This document shows, piece after piece, positions 9,272 through 19,186 of a stretch of DNA of 64,000 nucleotides. The notes under the pieces were generated by a model. The model did no database searches. It was not told where the DNA came from and worked only from the letters and a program-made list of their open reading frames with translations. Position numbers and translations under genes: made by a program. Origin of the DNA: Thiotrichales bacterium 19S9-11 (lineage in GTDB: Bacteria > Pseudomonadota > Gammaproteobacteria > Francisellales > Francisellaceae); contig JAKJJT010000005.1 in assembly GCA_021713395.1 (NCBI GenBank), forward strand, positions 1 to 64,000, read 5' to 3'. Positions within the stretch are counted from its first letter, which is position 1, and each line of letters begins with the position of its first letter.

Positions 9272-10305
9272 TTTTGCTGCATTTTTCGATAACGTCCGAG
9301 CGCTTGGAAGCAAATTTCCTCTAATGCATCAGCAACTGAAATACCAGAAGCGTTGGCCGATTGAGGATAAAGAGAAGTTTCTGTTAAACCAGGTAATGAA
9401 TTTGCTTCTAAAAACCATAATTGATCATTTTTATCTAAAATTAAATCTATTCGACTGTAATCATAAAGACATAGTGCGTGATGGGCAGTTAGTGCAGCAG
9501 TTTTAACATAAGTTGTTGTGGCCTCATCAATGCTTGCTGGAAACTTTTCAATGGTAGCGCCCGGTTGATACTTATGGTAGTAACTAAAGGTGTCTTCATC
9601 ATTTTTTATTTCACCTGGAGATAGTGCTTTATCATTTAATATGCCAATTGTTAATTCTTTTCCTTTGATATACTCTTCAATTAAAATCTCATAATCATAG
9701 TAAAATGCATCTTTCAGTACAGTGTTTAATTGATCTTCATCATAGACAATACTAACACCAACGCTTGAGCCTTGTGTATTTGGCTTAACAACGATAGGAA
9801 ATTGATGAATTTCAATATCATTGTAGTTTAGTTGAGTAACTAGCCGCCAATCTGGAGTAATGACACCTGCAGATTGAACAATACGTTTGCTAAAGTGTTT
9901 ATTCATTGCCAAAGCACTTGAAGTTAGATTGCTGCCGGTGTAGGGAATATTTGCTAATTCTAATATTGCTTGTATATGACCATCTTCGCCAAATTTGCCA
10001 TGTAAAGCAATAAAAACTAAATCATATGATTTTAATGAATCTATGTGGTTAAAAATCTGAGTTTTATTTTCTTTTTTATCTGATTTTATGAACTTATCAG
10101 GTGGACTTAAGCCAACATGGTAATCTAAAAGTTCTAGCTCTGATTTCTTATCTAAGAGCCCATTTTCAGTGCTAAATGCAGACACTTCATGTCCCTTTGA
10201 TCGTAATAGTTTTATTACATTTTTAGCGCTAGCAAATGAAACATCTCGTTCGATGCTGATACCACCAAAGAGTACGGCAATATTGAGTTTTATAGCCTGA
10301 TTCAT
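9268..10305 (-). CDS. ddl: D-alanine--D-alanine ligase
   Basis: An ATP-grasp enzyme of 345 residues that makes the D-Ala-D-Ala dipeptide added by MurF. Recognisable elements: the N-terminal AVLFGGISIERDVS, the substrate-loop GKFGEDGHIQ, the ATP-binding FPIVVKPNTQGSSVGV, and the metal-binding C-terminal FLEANSLPGLTETSLYPQ, in which the common EVNT is EANS. It is not in the murE-murF cluster but only a few kilobases from it. It is convergent with the thioesterase gene. Confidence 0.92.
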   Translation of the reverse strand: MNQAIKLNIAVLFGGISIERDVSFASAKNVIKLLRSKGHEVSAFSTENGLLDKKSELELLDYHVGLSPPDKFIKSDKKENKTQIFNHIDSLKSYDLVFIALHGKFGEDGHIQAILELANIPYTGSNLTSSALAMNKHFSKRIVQSAGVITPDWRLVTQLNYNDIEIHQFPIVVKPNTQGSSVGVSIVYDEDQLNTVLKDAFYYDYEILIEEYIKGKELTIGILNDKALSPGEIKNDEDTFSYYHKYQPGATIEKFPASIDEATTTYVKTAALTAHHALCLYDYSRIDLILDKNDQLWFLEANSLPGLTETSLYPQSANASGISVADALEEICFQALGRYRKMQQN

Positions 10306-10410
10306 GCGACCCCAATGTTTTATATTTTAATTTTTATTATTATTTTAAGTTTAGTCTAAAACAGGTGAAATAAAATGATTTGATCAAATTAACTAATTTT
10401 AAATAATTAT

Positions 10411-10785
10411 TTATACTTGCTTTCCAATATAGGTTGCTAAAAACATGAAAACAAGTGCCAAAAGTACAGCAAGCAATATATTAGTTAGCATTGATCTATA
10501 ACTTTGATTTTCATTAGAGTCTATGGATTTCTTCATCATTAAGTATCTGATTGTACAAGTAACAATCATAATAACAGAGACTACCATAAGTAAAAGTCCA
10601 GTCATTTCAGCACTTAATGAGGACTGAAATTTTAAGTTTGGGTCTCGTATCGACTGGTGAAGATAGCTTAAAAAAATATCAAACCTCTCAATTAAAAAAC
10701 CAAATGCCATAATTGTAATTGCCGTTCTAATCCATGCTAAAAACGTGCGTTCATTTGCGGCATGATCTCTAAAGTTTTTAATCAT
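10411..10785 (-). CDS. DUF202 (YidH-type) inner-membrane protein
   Basis: A 124-residue protein with three hydrophobic helices (about 20-37, 68-90 and 101-121). The N-terminal pattern NFRDHAANERTFLAWIRTAITIMAFGFLIERF is the hallmark of the DUF202/YidH family of small membrane proteins, whose biochemical role is unsettled. The gene stands alone between ddl and the desaturase. Confidence 0.85.
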   Translation of the reverse strand: MIKNFRDHAANERTFLAWIRTAITIMAFGFLIERFDIFLSYLHQSIRDPNLKFQSSLSAEMTGLLLMVVSVIMIVTCTIRYLMMKKSIDSNENQSYRSMLTNILLAVLLALVFMFLATYIGKQV

Positions 10786-11068
10786 TTAAAATCCTTTTTA
10801 AATTTATTAAATAATACATAAAAATTATTATAAAATTAAAAGAGATAGAGTGGTATAAAAAATAAGCAGTTAAATTGAAAAGTTTGCTGATTAGTCTTAA
10901 GGAGAATTGACTTAAATCAAATAATTGATCAAAAAATAACCAAAAATAACTGGAAAATTGGCAAAAAACAATATACAATCCACTCCTCGTCAAGTTAAAC
11001 TAATAATTAGAACAATTAAAGTTTATGTAAAGATGAGACTTTAAAAACAAAGATATGAGGTTGACTCA

Positions 11069-12199
11069 ATGAGTGAATATAAAGAAAAGTTAGTATGGAA
11101 GGCTATTTTAGTTTTAATACCAACTTTAGTCATCGCAGTTACAATCGTTCCTTGGTATGGCTTTGCTGTTGGTTATAGTTCGTGGGATTGGTTTTGGTTT
11201 GCTTTTTTTATGATTGCAACAGGACTTTCAATTACAGCGGGTTATCATAGATTATGGTCTCACCGTGCTTATAAGGCATCATTACCGTTAAAATTATTTT
11301 TTCTGATTTTTGGTACAGCAGCGCTACAAAATAGCGTTATTCAATGGTCTTCTGATCATCGCAAACATCACCGTCATTGTGATGATGAAGAAAAAGATCC
11401 TTATGGTATTACAAGAGGTTTTTGGCATGCGCATTTATTTTGGATGTTAAAAGAGCATAAAAGTGGTGTTGATGATTTATCTGATGTTAAAGATTTACAA
11501 GAAGATAAGTTATTAGTTTTCCAAGACCGCTATTATGGTTGGTTGGCTGCATTTTTTGGCTTTTTCTTGCCAATGATCATTGGTAGTTTTTATGGTAGTA
11601 TGTGGGGATGCTTCCTATTAGCCGGCGTATTACGCATGGTATTAAACCACCATTTTACATTTTTTATTAATTCAGCTGCACACTATTGGGGTAATCGACC
11701 ATATAATGATCAGAATACGGCGAGAGATAATCCACTATTGTCTCTAGTAACCTATGGTGAAGGTTATCATAATTTCCATCATAAGTTTGCAGGTGATTAC
11801 CGTAATGGTATTCATTGGTATGATTTTGATCCTTCTAAGTGGATTATATCTACTTGCCAATATATTGGTTGGTCAAAAGACTTGAAACGTACGCCTAAAG
11901 AAGTTATTGAGCATGCAAAAATTAAGATGCAATATCAAGAGATTAAAGACTCACCATCTATAATTAGTAAAACAACGTTAAGCATCAGTGAAAGTTATCA
12001 AGCGATTGAGCGCCAGTACCAGCAAGTTGCTGAAGCAATTAAGCAATGGGCCGCCGCGAAGCGTGACTGGGTTAAAGCTAAACAAGATCAATTATCAAAA
12101 ACGCATATTGCAGAGTTGGAGAAGAAAGTACGCCAGCTTAAAAAGTCAATGCACCTAGAAAAGCGCAAGTGGCGTCAAGCAATTGCATTATATGCGTAA
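11069..12199 (+). CDS. Acyl-CoA/fatty-acid delta-9-type desaturase with C-terminal coiled coil
   Basis: A membrane di-iron desaturase of 376 residues that introduces a cis double bond into acyl chains. Three histidine boxes are present: HRLWSH near residues 62-67, HRKHHRH near 99-105, and HNFHH near 233-237. Two pairs of hydrophobic helices surround them (about 11-55 and 155-190). About 85 residues after the desaturase core (from about 290) are charged and heptad-like, rich in Gln, Lys and Glu, and look like a coiled coil not found in the minimal enzyme. A GAGG ribosome binding site precedes the ATG. Oxygen-dependent unsaturation is implied. Confidence 0.9.
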   Translation: MSEYKEKLVWKAILVLIPTLVIAVTIVPWYGFAVGYSSWDWFWFAFFMIATGLSITAGYHRLWSHRAYKASLPLKLFFLIFGTAALQNSVIQWSSDHRKHHRHCDDEEKDPYGITRGFWHAHLFWMLKEHKSGVDDLSDVKDLQEDKLLVFQDRYYGWLAAFFGFFLPMIIGSFYGSMWGCFLLAGVLRMVLNHHFTFFINSAAHYWGNRPYNDQNTARDNPLLSLVTYGEGYHNFHHKFAGDYRNGIHWYDFDPSKWIISTCQYIGWSKDLKRTPKEVIEHAKIKMQYQEIKDSPSIISKTTLSISESYQAIERQYQQVAEAIKQWAAAKRDWVKAKQDQLSKTHIAELEKKVRQLKKSMHLEKRKWRQAIALYA

Positions 12200-12229
12200 A
12201 TTTTATCTAATATAAAAGGACTTCTACCT

Positions 12230-13015
12230 ATGTTAAGCGATTCAAAACTGGAGGTGTCTAAGCATCCAGTTTTAGCTAAACTTCATCGTATTATTCATCA
12301 AAAACAATCTAACTTGGCTGTATCGGCTGACGTGACAACATCAGAAGAGTTAATTAACTTAGCTGAATGCGTTAAAGATCATATTTGTGTTTTAAAAACA
12401 CATATTGACATTATCAGTGACTTTACACCTGAAGTTACAAAAAAGTTGCGAGCACTTGCTGATAAATATAACTTTTTACTATTTGAAGATCGTAAATTTG
12501 CAGATATCGGTAATACCGTTTGTCATCAGGTTAGAGATGGTGTTTATCAAGTTGCTTCATGGGCTGATATTATCAATGCACATATCCTGCCTGGCAATGG
12601 CATTATTAATGGTCTTAAAGAAGGCTGTGAGGGTCGAGAGGTTGGCTTATTACTCTTAGCACAAATGAGTAGTCAGAATAATTTTTTTACTAAAGACTAT
12701 ACAGAAGCTGCTGTTAATTTGGCTTATCAGCATCAAGATTTTGTGATTGGTTTTATTGCTCAAGAAAAGTTAACTGATGATGACTCATTTGTTGTGATGA
12801 CGCCAGGAGTTCAACTTAATGCAGGGGTTGATGCACTAGGTCAGCAATACAATACGCCAGAAACTGCCATTTTAGACCATAAAACTGATATTGTTATTGT
12901 TGGACGTGGCATTTATAAAGCAGAAAACCCAAAAGAGGCCGCGATAGCTTATCAACAAAAAGCCTATAAAGCGTACCTTCAAGTGCAACAATCAAAAGAA
13001 AAATATTTAACTTAA
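12230..13015 (+). CDS. pyrF: Orotidine 5'-phosphate decarboxylase, eukaryote-like type
   Basis: A 261-residue enzyme for the last step of UMP synthesis. The catalytic stretch is LLFEDRKFADIGNTV (about residues 83-97), carrying the Asp-Lys-Asp array, and the phosphate-binding end is IVIVGRGIYKA. This wording is that of the fungal URA3/animal UMP synthase C-terminal domain, not of E. coli PyrF, in which the equivalent is DLKFHDIPNTV. The AAAAGGA before the ATG supports the start. It lies 30 bases after the desaturase gene, perhaps co-transcribed. Confidence 0.92.
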   Translation: MLSDSKLEVSKHPVLAKLHRIIHQKQSNLAVSADVTTSEELINLAECVKDHICVLKTHIDIISDFTPEVTKKLRALADKYNFLLFEDRKFADIGNTVCHQVRDGVYQVASWADIINAHILPGNGIINGLKEGCEGREVGLLLLAQMSSQNNFFTKDYTEAAVNLAYQHQDFVIGFIAQEKLTDDDSFVVMTPGVQLNAGVDALGQQYNTPETAILDHKTDIVIVGRGIYKAENPKEAAIAYQQKAYKAYLQVQQSKEKYLT

Positions 13016-13099
13016 AAAATATAATAAGCAAAAAGCAAAATAAGCATATACAATATCTATGGGAATAATACTAAAACAAGTTTGTTTTTAAGATTGTAT

Positions 13100-14554
13100 A
13101 TGGAAGGTAAAACACTAAGAGAGTTAGCACATTTTTTTCATCTTGATGGTATTAAATTTGATGAGCCCGAAAGGTTGATTCGTCACCTGGTGCTTGATAG
13201 TCGAAATATAAAGCCAGGAGATGTATTTATTGCCTATCAAGGTGCAGCTTTCGATGGCCATCGTTATATTATTGATGCTATCAGTCAGGGAGCAGTTGCA
13301 ATTATTTGTGAAAATTTAATAGATGCTGATGTGCCTGTTTTGGTTATTCCAACAATTAAAGATAAGCTTCATAGTTTGGCTAGATGGTTTTACCCTTTGT
13401 CAGATCAATTAGATATTATTGCAGTAACTGGTACAAATGGTAAAACATCGATCACATCAATTTATGCGCAGCTAGCAAACTTACTTGGGGAGTCTTGTGG
13501 TGTGCTAGGGACTTTAGGTAATGGTCTATGGCCAAAGCTAACACCTTCGGCAAGGACTACGGAGAATCCATTAGATTTATGGAGAAACTTAAGTAGTTTA
13601 GCTAAAAAAACAAGACAAGTTGCAATGGAAGCATCTTCTCATGCGCTTGATCAAAACAGGATGCATAATTTGAAGCTATCAACGGTTATTTGGAGTAACT
13701 TAAGCCATGACCACTTAGATTATCATAAGAACTTAGAAAATTACTTTAGAGCAAAATTGAAACTGTTTATTGATTATGACTATAAATATGCGGTTATTAA
13801 TTATGATAATGAAAGAGGCAGGCAAATTATTGAAGCACTTAATAATGAAAAGACATATAGTTATAGTACTAAGTCAAAAAATGCTGACTTATATGTTGAA
13901 GTTTTAATGAAAAAACGAGTAGGCTATCGTGTTTGCCTTCATTTTAAGGGACAACAAGCTTTATCTGAGATTAACTTGGTTGGTCAGTTTAATTTAGAAA
14001 ACATTGCAGCAGCAGTTTGTGCTTTTTTAGCTAAAGGTATTTCTTTTAAGCTAATCGCTTCTCGTTTAAGTCAGCTTGAAAGTGTTTCTGGTAGAATGGA
14101 GATGATTAAGCCAGATGATAAGCCTTTTATTGTGTTAGACTATGCTCATACGCCAGATGCATTAGAAAAAGCATTAACGGCGATTCGTTTACAAATGAAC
14201 CAATCACAAAAGTTATGGTGTGTTTTTGGTTGTGGAGGGGATCGAGATGTTAGTAAAAGAGCCGTGATGGCAGCAATTGCAGAAAAATTATCTGATATGA
14301 TTATTGCAACATCTGATAACCCAAGAACAGAAGATCAACAATCAATTTTTCAAGATATGAGTGAAGGTTTCCAAAATATTAAGCCTATTTTATTTTTTGA
14401 AAACCGAAAAGAGGCAATTGAATATAGTTTATCTAATGCCACGCAGGATGACTGGATTTTATTGGCAGGTAAAGGGCATGAATGCTACCAAGAAGTTAAT
14501 GGTCAATTCATTGTTTTTAGTGAAAAAGAGATCATTGAATCATTTTATCAATAG
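13100..14554 (+). CDS. murE: UDP-MurNAc-L-Ala-D-Glu:meso-diaminopimelate ligase
   Basis: A cytoplasmic Mur ligase of 484 residues that adds the third amino acid of the peptidoglycan stem. The ATP-binding motif VTGTNGKTS is near residues 111-119, and the substrate-specificity motif DNPRTED near 407-413 is the meso-diaminopimelate form. The frame opens six codons earlier at TTG 13082 without a better ribosome binding site, so ATG 13100 is preferred. The gene starts the run murE-tusA-murF. Confidence 0.94.
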   Translation: MEGKTLRELAHFFHLDGIKFDEPERLIRHLVLDSRNIKPGDVFIAYQGAAFDGHRYIIDAISQGAVAIICENLIDADVPVLVIPTIKDKLHSLARWFYPLSDQLDIIAVTGTNGKTSITSIYAQLANLLGESCGVLGTLGNGLWPKLTPSARTTENPLDLWRNLSSLAKKTRQVAMEASSHALDQNRMHNLKLSTVIWSNLSHDHLDYHKNLENYFRAKLKLFIDYDYKYAVINYDNERGRQIIEALNNEKTYSYSTKSKNADLYVEVLMKKRVGYRVCLHFKGQQALSEINLVGQFNLENIAAAVCAFLAKGISFKLIASRLSQLESVSGRMEMIKPDDKPFIVLDYAHTPDALEKALTAIRLQMNQSQKLWCVFGCGGDRDVSKRAVMAAIAEKLSDMIIATSDNPRTEDQQSIFQDMSEGFQNIKPILFFENRKEAIEYSLSNATQDDWILLAGKGHECYQEVNGQFIVFSEKEIIESFYQ

Positions 14555-14593
14555 GTTAAACTAGTTGCTTAAAGCAAAGGCTAAGGATAATAA

Positions 14594-14827
14594 ATGGCTG
14601 AAAGCTACGATGTGTTACTTGATCTTAAAGGGCTTAGTTGTCCGCTACCAATTCTAAAGGCGAAAAAACAATTAAAAAAAATGATAAAAGGTGAGGTGCT
14701 TAAAGTGTTAGCAACTGACCCAACAGCTTTAGAGGACTTTAAAGCATTTGCAAGACAGTCAGGCCATCATATTTTAGATATCAAAAACATAGATCAAATA
14801 CTTATATTTTTAATTCAAAAAGGATGA
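14594..14827 (+). CDS. tusA: TusA-family sulfurtransferase
   Basis: A 77-residue sulfur carrier. The family signature LKGLSCPLPILKAKKQLK is present, with the persulfide cysteine at residue 16 in a CPxP motif. TusA proteins pass sulfur from cysteine desulfurase towards tRNA thiolation, molybdenum cofactor or other sulfur routes. Its position between murE and murF is unusual: 39 bases after murE and 10 before murF, and probably in the same transcript. TusA, YeeD and YedF members look alike at this level, so the symbol is tentative. Confidence 0.82.
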   Translation: MAESYDVLLDLKGLSCPLPILKAKKQLKKMIKGEVLKVLATDPTALEDFKAFARQSGHHILDIKNIDQILIFLIQKG

Positions 14828-14837
14828 TAAATCATTG

Positions 14838-16187
14838 ATGAAGTCACTTAAGCAATTAGCAGAACAGATTGGTGCTGATTATATTGGTAAAGACCAACCA
14901 TTTAAAGGTATTTCAATCGATACAAGAAGCATAAAGTCTGAAGAACTTTTTGTTGCCATAAAAGGCGAGAGAGTTAATGGGCATGATTTTATTGATAAGG
15001 CAATTAGAAATAAAGCAAGTGCTGTTATGGTTGATCATCCAATGGAGATTGAGATTCCACAAATGATTGTAACAGACACAAGAGTTGCACTTGGGCAATT
15101 AGCAAAAATATGGCGAAATCACTTTCAAATTCCATTTATTGCCATAACAGGAAGTTGTGGTAAAACAAGTGCAAAAGAAATGATTGGTAGTATTTTAAAT
15201 CAAACACATAAAGCACTTGTTACATCAGGTAATTTAAATAATGATTACGGTGTCCCATTAACATTAGGACGTTTGGATGAAAGTTATGATTTTGCTGTAA
15301 TTGAGGCAGGTGCTAATCATTTAGGTGAAATAGCTTATTTAGCTGAGATTATTCAGCCTAATATATCAGCAATAACTAATGTAGATGCTGCACACTTAGA
15401 AGGTTTTGGTTCATTAGATGGTGTTATGAAAGAAAAAGGAGCTTTATTTGATTGTTTAGATGAAGATGGCATTGCTATTATTAACTTAGATGATGTAAGA
15501 ATTAAAACGTATGCTGAGAAAATAAAAGCAAAAAAAATTACTTTTTCAAAGTATGAAGACATAGCAGATGTTTATCTTTTATCAGAACCTAGTATTGAGA
15601 ATGGTTATTTATCTTTTGATGTATCGATTCAAGGAAAACCAGTTACAGTTTGTTTGTCACTATTAGGCGCTTATCAAGCAAATAATGCATTAGTTGCGAT
15701 TGCTGTGGCATTTGCTTTAAATATTCCAATAGATCAAATATTAGAAGGCTTAAAAAACTTAAATCACGTTAAAGGACGTTTTGTGCCTATGAAATTATCT
15801 GAGTCTGTTATGCTTATTGATGATACTTATAATGCAAGTGTGCCATCAGTTAAAGCAGCAATAGAGTCATTAAGTAAATTTAAAGGTAGATGTATTTTTG
15901 TAATGGGGCATATGGGAGAGTTAGGTCAAGATAGTGATTATTATCATCACCAGATGGGCTTATGGCTAAATAATAAATCAATTGATGGTGTTTATTTATA
16001 TGGTGATTATCAGCTACTCTCTCATACAATAATGGCATGTCCTCAGGCAAAATATTACCAAAGTAAAGAGCAGTTGCTTAAAGAACTTAAGCAAGAGTTA
16101 AAAATAGAAGAACCAACTTGGGTTTTAGTAAAGGGTTCCAGAGCAACGGAGATGGAAACTGTCATAAAAGATTTAGTAAATAAGTGA
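14838..16187 (+). CDS. murF: UDP-MurNAc-tripeptide--D-alanyl-D-alanine ligase
   Basis: The last cytoplasmic Mur ligase, 449 residues. The ATP-binding GSCGKTSAKEM is near residues 107-117, the NLNNDYGVPLTL motif near 133-144, and the central-domain EAGANHLGEI near 156-165. It joins the D-Ala-D-Ala made by the nearby Ddl to the tripeptide made by MurE. The start is ATG 14838; a TTG one codon upstream is also open. Confidence 0.95.
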   Translation: MKSLKQLAEQIGADYIGKDQPFKGISIDTRSIKSEELFVAIKGERVNGHDFIDKAIRNKASAVMVDHPMEIEIPQMIVTDTRVALGQLAKIWRNHFQIPFIAITGSCGKTSAKEMIGSILNQTHKALVTSGNLNNDYGVPLTLGRLDESYDFAVIEAGANHLGEIAYLAEIIQPNISAITNVDAAHLEGFGSLDGVMKEKGALFDCLDEDGIAIINLDDVRIKTYAEKIKAKKITFSKYEDIADVYLLSEPSIENGYLSFDVSIQGKPVTVCLSLLGAYQANNALVAIAVAFALNIPIDQILEGLKNLNHVKGRFVPMKLSESVMLIDDTYNASVPSVKAAIESLSKFKGRCIFVMGHMGELGQDSDYYHHQMGLWLNNKSIDGVYLYGDYQLLSHTIMACPQAKYYQSKEQLLKELKQELKIEEPTWVLVKGSRATEMETVIKDLVNK

Positions 16188-16239
16188 TTTATGCTAATCT
16201 TGACTCACAAAGGCAGAAAATAAGCATTTTTAAGATAAT

Positions 16240-17412
16240 ATGATGCAATTAAATAGTCGTTTTGGTCGCTATGGCGGCTGTTATGTTCCAGAAAGTTTAG
16301 TATCAGTTTTAGAGGAAGTTGAAGCAGGTTTTATTAAAGCAAAGGAAGATAAAACCTTCTTGAACCAATATCAACAACTATTAACAAATTATGCAGGCAG
16401 GAAAACACCATTAACGTATGCTGAAAACTTATCAAATCAACTGGGTTGCCATATTTATTTGAAACGTGAAGACTTATTGCATGGTGGGGCGCATAAAACA
16501 AATAATTGTATTGGTCAATTGTTATTGGCCAAATATTTAGGAAAAAGAAGAATTATTGCAGAAACAGGTGCAGGCCAACATGGAGTTGCAACGGCTATGA
16601 TTGGTGCAAAACTTGGCTTAGATGTTGAAGTTTATATGGGCGCATTAGATATTAAGCGCCAAAAACAAAATGTAGAGCGTATGAAGTTGTTTGGTGCTAA
16701 AGTGCATTCGGTTGAAAATGGCAGTGCAACATTAAAAGATGCAATTAATGAAGCATTAAGAGATTGGATTACTTATGCTGATAATACATATTATTGTTTT
16801 GGAACGGCTGCAGGACCTCATCCATTTCCCGTGATGGTTCGATATTTTCAGGAAGTTATTGGTCTTGAAGCAAGAGAGCAAATTCAGCAAATGACAGGTC
16901 ATTTGCCAGATGCAATTGTAGCATGTGTTGGTGGTGGAAGTAATGCAATTGGACTATTTTCTGCTTTTCTTGATGATGCATCAGTTGATATTTATGGTGC
17001 AGAGGCTGCAGGGCATGGCATTGAATCAGGAGAGCATGCGGCAACGTTGCTTAAAGGGGATGTTGGTGTGTTTCATGGTATGCAATCTTTATTTTTACAA
17101 GATAAAGATGGTCAGATTAAAGAGCCTTATTCTATATCTGCTGGCCTTGATTATCCAGGTATTGGGCCAGAGCATGCGTACTTAAAGGAAACTAATCGAG
17201 TGCAATATCTAGGCATAACTGATCAACAGGCTTTAAATGCATTTGAATTATTATCTAAAGAAGAAGGTATTATTCCAGCGTTTGAGTCTGCACATGCAAT
17301 TGCTTTAGCATTAGAAATAACAAATCAATACCCACCTAATAGTCGTTTGGTTGTTAATTTATCAGGCCGAGGTGATAAAGATTTGGAAAGTTATTGGATA
17401 GCTAAACAGTAG
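16240..17412 (+). CDS. trpB: Tryptophan synthase beta subunit
   Basis: A 390-residue PLP enzyme that condenses indole and serine. The cofactor lysine is Lys86 in [10 protein letters not shown]; the phosphate-binding loop GGGSNAIG is near 229-236, and the NGSATLKDA and [10 protein letters not shown] segments are intact. No other trp gene except trpA is adjacent, so the pair is separate from any trpEDC genes. A second in-frame ATG at 16243 is an equally good start. Confidence 0.96.
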   Translation: MMQLNSRFGRYGGCYVPESLVSVLEEVEAGFIKAKEDKTFLNQYQQLLTNYAGRKTPLTYAENLSNQLGCHIYLKREDLLHGGAHKTNNCIGQLLLAKYLGKRRIIAETGAGQHGVATAMIGAKLGLDVEVYMGALDIKRQKQNVERMKLFGAKVHSVENGSATLKDAINEALRDWITYADNTYYCFGTAAGPHPFPVMVRYFQEVIGLEAREQIQQMTGHLPDAIVACVGGGSNAIGLFSAFLDDASVDIYGAEAAGHGIESGEHAATLLKGDVGVFHGMQSLFLQDKDGQIKEPYSISAGLDYPGIGPEHAYLKETNRVQYLGITDQQALNAFELLSKEEGIIPAFESAHAIALALEITNQYPPNSRLVVNLSGRGDKDLESYWIAKQ

Positions 17413-17435
17413 ATAAATTAATTTTGGAAATTATC

Positions 17436-18224
17436 ATGAACCGCTTTGAAAAATTATTTAAATCCAAAAAAAAAGTTAAGTTGATTCCATTTTTCACCTT
17501 AGGTGACCCTGATTATGATGCTAGTTTGGCGCTAATTAAAAAAGTGATAGACAGTGGAGCAGATGCTTTAGAGTTAGGCTTTCCATTTTCAGATCCTGTC
17601 GCAGATGGCCCAACCAATCAAAGGTCAATGTTAAGAGGTTTAAATGCCAAAATGACAATTGATCGCTGTCTTTCACTTTTAAGAGAAATACGTGCTTATA
17701 ATCAGGATATACCGATTGGATTATTGGTTTATTATAATCTTTTGTTTAAGCGTGGTGAGCGTATTTATCAGGAGCTTAAAGATTGTCAAGTTGATGGGGT
17801 TGTTTCAGCTGATTTGCCTTATGAAGAAGCATCTGATCATTTGAGAAAATTAAAAGATCATGGTATTGGTTCAATTCAAATGGTAGCGCCAAATACACCA
17901 TTAGAACGAGCCAAGTTATTGTTTGACCAGTCAAGTGCTTTTACGTATGTATTAAGTGGTTTTGGTCCAACTGGGGCTAAGGATCGTTTATCAAAAGAAA
18001 CAATAGCGCGCGTTAAAGCATTGCGTCAATTAACGGATAAGCCAATGGTTGTTGGGTTTGGCATTAGTCATCCAGAGCATGTAAGTGAGATTTGTCATGC
18101 AGGTGCTGATGCGGCAATTGTTGGTAGTTATTTTACTTCTATTATTGAAAAAAATTTAGATAATCCAATAAAATTTTCAAATGAAATTAGTGATTTTTTA
18201 AATAAGGTAAAAGCCAATGGCTGA
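17436..18224 (+). CDS. trpA: Tryptophan synthase alpha subunit
   Basis: A TIM-barrel protein of 262 residues that splits indole-glycerol phosphate and channels indole to TrpB. Catalytic residues lie in ALELGFPFSDPVADGP (Glu and Asp about 46 and 57), with the phosphate-binding end VGFGIS and GADAAIVGSYF. The frame opens at TTG 17424, but ATG 17436 follows a TGGAAA site and fits homologues (MNRFEKLF). It overlaps rsmH by eight bases, so the two are translationally linked. Confidence 0.95.
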   Translation: MNRFEKLFKSKKKVKLIPFFTLGDPDYDASLALIKKVIDSGADALELGFPFSDPVADGPTNQRSMLRGLNAKMTIDRCLSLLREIRAYNQDIPIGLLVYYNLLFKRGERIYQELKDCQVDGVVSADLPYEEASDHLRKLKDHGIGSIQMVAPNTPLERAKLLFDQSSAFTYVLSGFGPTGAKDRLSKETIARVKALRQLTDKPMVVGFGISHPEHVSEICHAGADAAIVGSYFTSIIEKNLDNPIKFSNEISDFLNKVKANG

Positions 18225-19161
18225 GCACTTCTCAGTTTTATTAAAAGAAAGTATTAATGGTTTAAATATTAACTCAGCTGGTATTTATATCGATGGTACA
18301 TTTGGTCGAGGCGGACATAGCGATCAAATTTTAAAAAGGTTAGATGATAAAGGTAAGCTTCTAGTCTTTGATAAAGATCCAGATGCAATCAAGATCGCCA
18401 CGGAGAAGTATGGTAGCGATCATCGAGTTATTATTCACCACGGATCTTTTTGTGATATGAAAAAGGTGCTTGAAAAGGAAAATCTATTAGGTAGCATTAA
18501 TGGTGTATTGCTTGATCTTGGTGTTTCATCTCCTCAGTTAGATCAAGCTGAAAGAGGATTCAGTTTTTTAAAAGATGGTCCGCTTGATATGCGCATGAAT
18601 CCAGGTGATGGTTTATCTGCAAGGGATGTTTTGTTAGAAAAAGATGAGAAAGAGTTAGCTGATATTTTTTATTTATATGGAGAGGAACGTTATGCAAGGC
18701 TAATTGCAAGAAAAATAAAGCAAGCAATACTAGATGACATCTCATTTACTCGGACTTGTCAGTTATCAGACTTAATTAGTCATGTTGTGCCTAAACAGAA
18801 AAAACAAGAAAAACAAAAGCACCCAGCAACTCGTGTATTTCAAGCATTGCGTATTTTTGTTAATAATGAGTTAAAGGACTTGGAAAATTTATTGAAAGAC
18901 ATGGAGTCGATATTATCCGATAAAGGCCGGTTAAGTATTATTAGCTTTCATTCACTTGAAGACCGTATTGTGAAGCAGTTTTTACAGTCAAAAATAACGC
19001 CAAATCAAACTAATGTGCCAAGAGGTCTACCGGTTGAAACATTTAAGCCGGGTTTTAAATGGATAAGTAAAAAAGTAAAGCCATCTTTAGAAGAATTAGA
19101 TGAAAATATCCGTTCACGTAGTGCAATTTTACGAGTAGCCGAGCGTGTTTGTGATATATAA
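18217..19161 (+). CDS. rsmH: 16S rRNA (cytosine-1402 N4) methyltransferase
   Basis: A SAM-dependent methyltransferase of 314 residues, formerly MraW. The SAM motif YIDGTFGRGGHS is near residues 25-36, the LLDLGVSSPQLD motif near 99-110, and the C-terminal IISFHSLEDRIVK near 246-258. It is normally the first gene after mraZ in the division/cell-wall cluster. Here it follows trpA with an eight-base overlap, and no mraZ is present. Confidence 0.95.
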   Translation: MAEHFSVLLKESINGLNINSAGIYIDGTFGRGGHSDQILKRLDDKGKLLVFDKDPDAIKIATEKYGSDHRVIIHHGSFCDMKKVLEKENLLGSINGVLLDLGVSSPQLDQAERGFSFLKDGPLDMRMNPGDGLSARDVLLEKDEKELADIFYLYGEERYARLIARKIKQAILDDISFTRTCQLSDLISHVVPKQKKQEKQKHPATRVFQALRIFVNNELKDLENLLKDMESILSDKGRLSIISFHSLEDRIVKQFLQSKITPNQTNVPRGLPVETFKPGFKWISKKVKPSLEELDENIRSRSAILRVAERVCDI

Positions 19162-19186
19162 TTAGTAGTAAAAACTGGAGCAGTGG

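Noticed and set aside
10778-10993. Reverse-strand 71-codon ORF upstream of the DUF202 gene
   Set aside because: Low-complexity, Phe/Leu/Ile-rich translation of AT-rich leader DNA. It overlaps the DUF202 start and resembles no family.
16188-16239. Trp attenuator or T-box before trpB
   Set aside because: Only 52 bases separate murF and trpB, with no Trp-codon leader peptide and no paired stems.
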